From the NCBI GenBank assembly GCA_910575775.1, contig CAJTEY010000007.1, positions 1-64,000 of the forward strand: 64,000 nucleotides of DNA, in the 5' to 3' direction. The position numbers were made by a program, and so were the translations under genes. Source of the DNA: Lachnospiraceae bacterium (GTDB taxonomy: Bacteria; Bacillota; Clostridia; Lachnospirales; Lachnospiraceae). Below, piece after piece: positions 60,616-64,000 of this stretch; the first letter of the stretch is position 1, and each line of letters begins with the position of its first letter. The notes beneath the pieces were generated by a model that did not search any database, was not told where the DNA came from, and saw only the letters and a list, made by a program, of their open reading frames with translations.

Positions 60616-61447
60616 CCCTCTCTTCCCCCTCTTTCTCCATCGGATAGATCCCACAGCGCTTCATGTATTGAAGTGATTCCTTCTGCGCCTCGTAACTGTT
60701 GACTTCCACCAGCACCGGCGCCTCTACCCGGTACTGCCTGATCAGACTGTCAAATTCCTGCCAGTCCAACTTTCCTGCTCCCACCGCCAGATGCAGGTCG
60801 TTTTGCAAATCATTGTCATTGATATGAATATGGCGTATATAAGGGGAAAGTGTCTCAATCCACTCCCGCCCGGTACACCGCGAGAGCATGGCATGTCCAT
60901 AATCCAGACAAACCCCGAAATTCTCCACGCCCCGCATCTTCTCCGCCAAACCGGCCAGAATATCCGGCGCCTCGTCAAACATATTCTCCATATAGATCTG
61001 CTGTGCCGGATACTGGTGCGCAATCTCCGTAAAAAACGCTGCGTTTCTGTCCCGCCAGTTCCTCAGATATTCCGGCGCACGAAATCCGGCCAGCCGTCCC
61101 GTGTGGAAGACGACGCCCTTTAATCCCATAGTTTGGGCAGTCTCCATGGATTGACGTACCCGGAGCGTAGAGACATTCCTGATCAGAGGATCGTCACTGT
61201 GAATCGTCACATCCAGAAATGCACCATGCATGGTATCTGTGCGAAATACATTCGCGGCAGATCCGCGCTCTGCGTTCTCCCCTCTGCGTTTTCTGTAGTC
61301 TGCAATGATCTCTTCCCGCCTTTCTGAATCGTCCATCACCTTCGCAACATAGAAATCGTTATATTCAAATGCGCATCCGTACTCTGCCGCCAGAGAGCAC
61401 ATCCGTTCCATATCCTTCCTGTCCGGAATCAAATACAGCTTACTCAT
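60590..61447 (-). CDS. TIM-barrel sugar isomerase/endonuclease IV-like protein
   Basis: A 285-aa AP_endonuc_2/xylose-isomerase-like fold: MSKLYLIPDRKDMERMCSLAAEYGCAFEYNDFYV, MGLKGVVFHTGRLAG, YPAQQIYMENMFDEAP (metal Glu), FGVCLDYGHAML (Asp, His), YIRHIHINDNDLQNDLHLAVGAGKLDW (His pairs) and APVLVEVNSYEA. The metal ligands needed for an isomerase are in place. Substrate unknown. It overlaps the HD-GYP gene by 26 nt. Confidence 0.85.
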   Translation of the reverse strand: MSKLYLIPDRKDMERMCSLAAEYGCAFEYNDFYVAKVMDDSERREEIIADYRKRRGENAERGSAANVFRTDTMHGAFLDVTIHSDDPLIRNVSTLRVRQSMETAQTMGLKGVVFHTGRLAGFRAPEYLRNWRDRNAAFFTEIAHQYPAQQIYMENMFDEAPDILAGLAEKMRGVENFGVCLDYGHAMLSRCTGREWIETLSPYIRHIHINDNDLQNDLHLAVGAGKLDWQEFDSLIRQYRVEAPVLVEVNSYEAQKESLQYMKRCGIYPMEKEGEERDASAIRRL

Positions 61448-61463
61448 GTTTCCTCCACTATGC

Positions 61464-63266
61464 TCAATTTTTCACGCCGTCCAATTGATATACAAAGACG
61501 CCGTTGCTCTTCCCCTTCAGAGGAATTTCCCCGATTGGCGTCACAAGCACTCTGTCCTTTACCGCCTCATAGACATCCTTACTGATCAGAATCTGCCCCG
61601 GTTTCGCATTGCTCTCCAGCCTGGCTGCCGTATTGACGGTATCTCCGATGGCCGTATAGTCCATCCGGAAGTCACAGCCGATATTCCCCACAACGGCATT
61701 TCCACAGTTGACGCCGATCCCGAAGGACACACTCTTGCCGTATCTCTTGCGGAATTTTTCGGCAATCCTGTCCGCCCCCGCCTGCATATCCCATGCGGTA
61801 GCTACCGCCCGAAAAATATAGTCGTCCAGATCAAAAGGCGCATTGAACACCGCCATGGTCGCGTCTCCCACAAACTTATCCAGCGTTCCGCCATGATCAA
61901 AAATCGCCTGCGTGGTAAGTCCCAGATACTCATTCAAAATTTCCACCACTTCCTCCGGCTTCAGACTCTCCGACATCGTGGTAAAACCCCGGATATCCAC
62001 AAACAGCACCGCTATATGACGATTTTCCCCACCGATCACCAGTTCAAAGTCTTTGTCTTTACTGATTTTATCCACCACCTGGGGCGCCACATACTGTTTA
62101 AAGACATTGATCACGCGCCGTCTTCGTATAATCTCCGCCAGATATCTGCGCACCATCTGCACCAGAAAGATGACCAGCAGGCAGACCGGCAGCAGGATCG
62201 TCGGAACGATCCATCCACTCCCATACATTGCCTTTACGAAGACCAGGTCAAGAACTGTCAGTCCCGCCAGAAGAATTGTGGAATACAACATTCTTATTTT
62301 TTCACTGCAGACATAGAATACGCCGCACAGAAGCGACGCCGCCAGTGCATAGTACAGGGGCGGAATCGGAAGCTGGGTTTTTCCCTCCAGCAAAGCTTCT
62401 ATGATGTTGGCATGTATCTCCACTCCGTACATCTGGCTGTTATGGGCTATGGCAGGCATGTAGGCGTCCTGCATACCCACAGCGTAGGCACCCACCAGCA
62501 CAACCGCGTCCCGAAATATCGCCGGATCCACCGTACCGTCCAGCACATCCGCCATAGAGACGACACTGTAGCCTCCCGCCTTACCGGAATAAGTGAAATA
62601 AAACCGATTGTTTCTCCCATATACGGCAGGAAATACCACTTCTTCTCCCCGGCTTTCCTGATAAATCTTATAAACCTGCGTGGAAAGACTGTACGCCCGG
62701 TTCCCCTCATAATCCAGATAAGCCATGGCCTGCCTCACATAGCCGTCCGTATCCACAAAGGTATTGGCAAAGCCGCACCTGATTTCACTCATTAACCCGT
62801 CATAGGGCTCAATCACATAATCCACGTGATAAGGATTATAGACAATCCTGCCGTCCGCTCCCTGTTCCGGCCGTTCTTTAAAAGAAAAACTCATGGCAGC
62901 GACCACATTTCCCGCTTCCCCGCAGGCTCTGGCAAAGGTGACATCCCCCTCCCGGTCCGCCTCCTCGCTGTAGATCACATCGAATCCGATCACAGCCGGG
63001 CACACGCCATCCGCACCGTTTAACAGGCGCACCAGTTTCGCCGGGATCTCTCTGCTCCAAGTGTTGACAGGGCCATATTCTTCCAGCGTTTTATCGTCGA
63101 TACCTATGATATAAATTTTTTTGTTGGTGACACTCCCCCTCTGGTTCAGCCTGTCGGAAATTCCTATGTCAAGGAAACTGGCCGTACCAAAATAGAGAAA
63201 AGCAAAAGAGGTCAGAATAACGGCGGCAGTAACCGCCGCCGTTTTCATTTTTTTCAAGTATTTCAT
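61464..63266 (-). CDS. CHASE2 class III adenylate/guanylate cyclase
   Basis: A 600-aa membrane protein. One N-terminal helix, extracellular CHASE2 domain (about 35-285; KIYIIGIDDKTLEEYGP, VIGFDVIYSEEADREGD, VVLVGAYAVGMQDAYM), three membrane helices (about 290-365) and a cytosolic cyclase domain. Catalytic residues: Asp in HIAVLFVDIRGFTTMSE, Lys in TLDKFVGDATMAVF with its Asp, and MDYTAIGDTVNTAARLE with Asp, Asn and Arg. The Lys/Asp pair is the ATP-type, so cAMP is the expected product. It opens at ATG 63266, 13 bp after the partial gene. Confidence 0.93.
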   Translation of the reverse strand: MKYLKKMKTAAVTAAVILTSFAFLYFGTASFLDIGISDRLNQRGSVTNKKIYIIGIDDKTLEEYGPVNTWSREIPAKLVRLLNGADGVCPAVIGFDVIYSEEADREGDVTFARACGEAGNVVAAMSFSFKERPEQGADGRIVYNPYHVDYVIEPYDGLMSEIRCGFANTFVDTDGYVRQAMAYLDYEGNRAYSLSTQVYKIYQESRGEEVVFPAVYGRNNRFYFTYSGKAGGYSVVSMADVLDGTVDPAIFRDAVVLVGAYAVGMQDAYMPAIAHNSQMYGVEIHANIIEALLEGKTQLPIPPLYYALAASLLCGVFYVCSEKIRMLYSTILLAGLTVLDLVFVKAMYGSGWIVPTILLPVCLLVIFLVQMVRRYLAEIIRRRRVINVFKQYVAPQVVDKISKDKDFELVIGGENRHIAVLFVDIRGFTTMSESLKPEEVVEILNEYLGLTTQAIFDHGGTLDKFVGDATMAVFNAPFDLDDYIFRAVATAWDMQAGADRIAEKFRKRYGKSVSFGIGVNCGNAVVGNIGCDFRMDYTAIGDTVNTAARLESNAKPGQILISKDVYEAVKDRVLVTPIGEIPLKGKSNGVFVYQLDGVKN

Positions 63267-63279
63267 GCTCTAAATCCCG

Positions 63280-64000
63280 CTATTTCCAAGATATTGTCGT
63301 ATTCGCCTCAATTTTGGTTCCAAAATCAAACTCCCACGTACCTCTCTGGTCTGGAACAAGCACAGGCACTGTAGCCGTCTCCCCGTCTGTGACAGTCTGC
63401 GTTGCAAACACCCTGCCCTGGTACATGAAGGTCACCGTATAAGTCACTGGATCTGACGGCTCTTCGGGTTTACCTGGTTCATCCGGCTTGCCGGGTTCAT
63501 CTGGCTTATCCGGCTTATCGGGTTCGTCCGGCTCATCGGGCTTATCCGGCTCATCGGGTTTATCCGGCTTGTCGGGCTTATCCGGCTCATCGGGTTTATC
63601 CGGCTTGTCGGGCTTATCGGGTTTACTCGGTTTATTCGGTTTACTCGGCTTATCCTTATCTGATTTGCCGTCGTCTGGATTGTTCCCGGTATTTTCGTCC
63701 TGAGAACCTTCTCCGCCAGTATTGCCATGATCCACCCGACCGCTGTTCACCGGCCGCTCCGCTTTTGGCGGTTTCATCGCCGGAGCCTGCGGCACAGGTT
63801 TTCCTGCCGTCGGCTGAATCACAGGAGCCTGGGGCTGTGCCTTAGACGGTTTGTCGGTGATGTTCTTTATCCTATCCGTATATATCTGCGCATCAGCCTC
63901 GCCCGGAATCTCTTCTTCTGCCTGCTCTGCCGGCTCATCCTCAATCTGCGGCGCCTGTTCGTCCTCATTCTCTGCCGCTTTACCGGGATCTTCCATCGGC
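63280..64000 (-). CDS. Surface-type protein with KPD repeats, C-terminal part (start beyond window)
   Basis: The frame is open to the right edge, so the N-terminus is missing. Visible: acidic stretch (EDEQAPQIEDEPAEQAEEE), Pro/Lys-rich linker, a low-complexity tract of about 60 residues of KPD/EPD triplets (about 63480-63650), and a C-terminal domain VTYTVTFMYQGRVFATQTVTDGETATVPVL, similar to Listeria-Bacteroides (InlB B-type) repeats. CHASE2 cyclases often adjoin FecR-type proteins, but no FecR domain can be seen in this part. Probably exported. Confidence 0.7.
   Translation of the reverse strand, partial: PMEDPGKAAENEDEQAPQIEDEPAEQAEEEIPGEADAQIYTDRIKNITDKPSKAQPQAPVIQPTAGKPVPQAPAMKPPKAERPVNSGRVDHGNTGGEGSQDENTGNNPDDGKSDKDKPSKPNKPSKPDKPDKPDKPDEPDKPDKPDKPDEPDKPDEPDEPDKPDKPDEPGKPDEPGKPEEPSDPVTYTVTFMYQGRVFATQTVTDGETATVPVLVPDQRGTWEFDFGTKIEANTTISWK

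Noticed and set aside
63488-63703. 71-codon Gly/Ser/Leu repeat frame on the plus strand
   Set aside because: It is the reverse reading of the KPD-triplet tract of the minus-strand gene and has no start signals.

Overview
The window looks like the chromosome of a gut Clostridia, probably a Lachnospiraceae. The lysS-greA-dus order, a DUF6145-type small protein, a CwlJ/SleB-type hydrolase and Tn1549-type conjugation genes all fit that group. It splits cleanly at about 39.4-39.5 kb. To the left is most of an integrative conjugative element (ICE) of the Tn1549 / CTn2-CTn4 kind, running off the left edge. To the right is ordinary chromosomal housekeeping DNA. Nearly every real gene is on the minus strand, so the text reads right to left.

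ICE (1 to about 39.45 kb). From its right end it carries DUF6075- and DUF3970-like small genes, parA, parB, a RepA_N-type initiator gene with an internal array of 23-bp palindromes, four unassigned genes, pcfB, and tcpA/virD4 (split). Next come maff2, virB6-like, prgI, virB4-like, a two-hydrolase M23 + NlpC/P60 protein, DUF4315, a DUF4366 surface protein, an MT-A70 DNA methylase, topB (split) and an HTH regulator. Then follow an AT-rich cargo gene with a PD-(D/E)XK nuclease signature and the start of a very large helicase-type gene, which contains tnpV in another frame. A Trp-rich leader peptide overlapping a terminator hairpin precedes the large gene.

Two integrative mobilizable elements (IMEs) sit inside this ICE. 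IME1 (7942-15831, 7.9 kb) cuts topB in the codons of its TOPRIM motif, at a GA dinucleotide. IME2 (27173-32645, 5.5 kb) cuts tcpA at a TG dinucleotide. Each has a large serine recombinase, a MobA/MobL relaxase with a hairpin-rich oriT-like region just upstream, a DUF3847-type accessory protein and a few cargo genes. Both host genes can be rebuilt exactly by removing the IME and one copy of the dinucleotide (706 and 613 aa). The ICE is therefore expected to be transfer-defective until the IMEs leave, while the IMEs carry what is needed for their own excision and mobilization.

Chromosome (39.5-64 kb). One minus-strand run holds a DUF6145-like gene, dus, an unassigned gene, greA and lysS. Further right are birA, argF, an SPFH/NfeD pair, an SH3-CwlJ-type hydrolase, proC, a SpoU-type rRNA methyltransferase, pfkA and dnaE. 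At the right end a dense signalling cluster reads: a partial KPD-repeat protein, a CHASE2 class III cyclase, a TIM-barrel isomerase-like protein, GAF-HD-GYP, a response regulator, a histidine kinase, and an ABC transporter ATPase and permease. Several chromosomal intergenic gaps are filled with runs of small perfect hairpins. No tRNA, rRNA or CRISPR array was seen.
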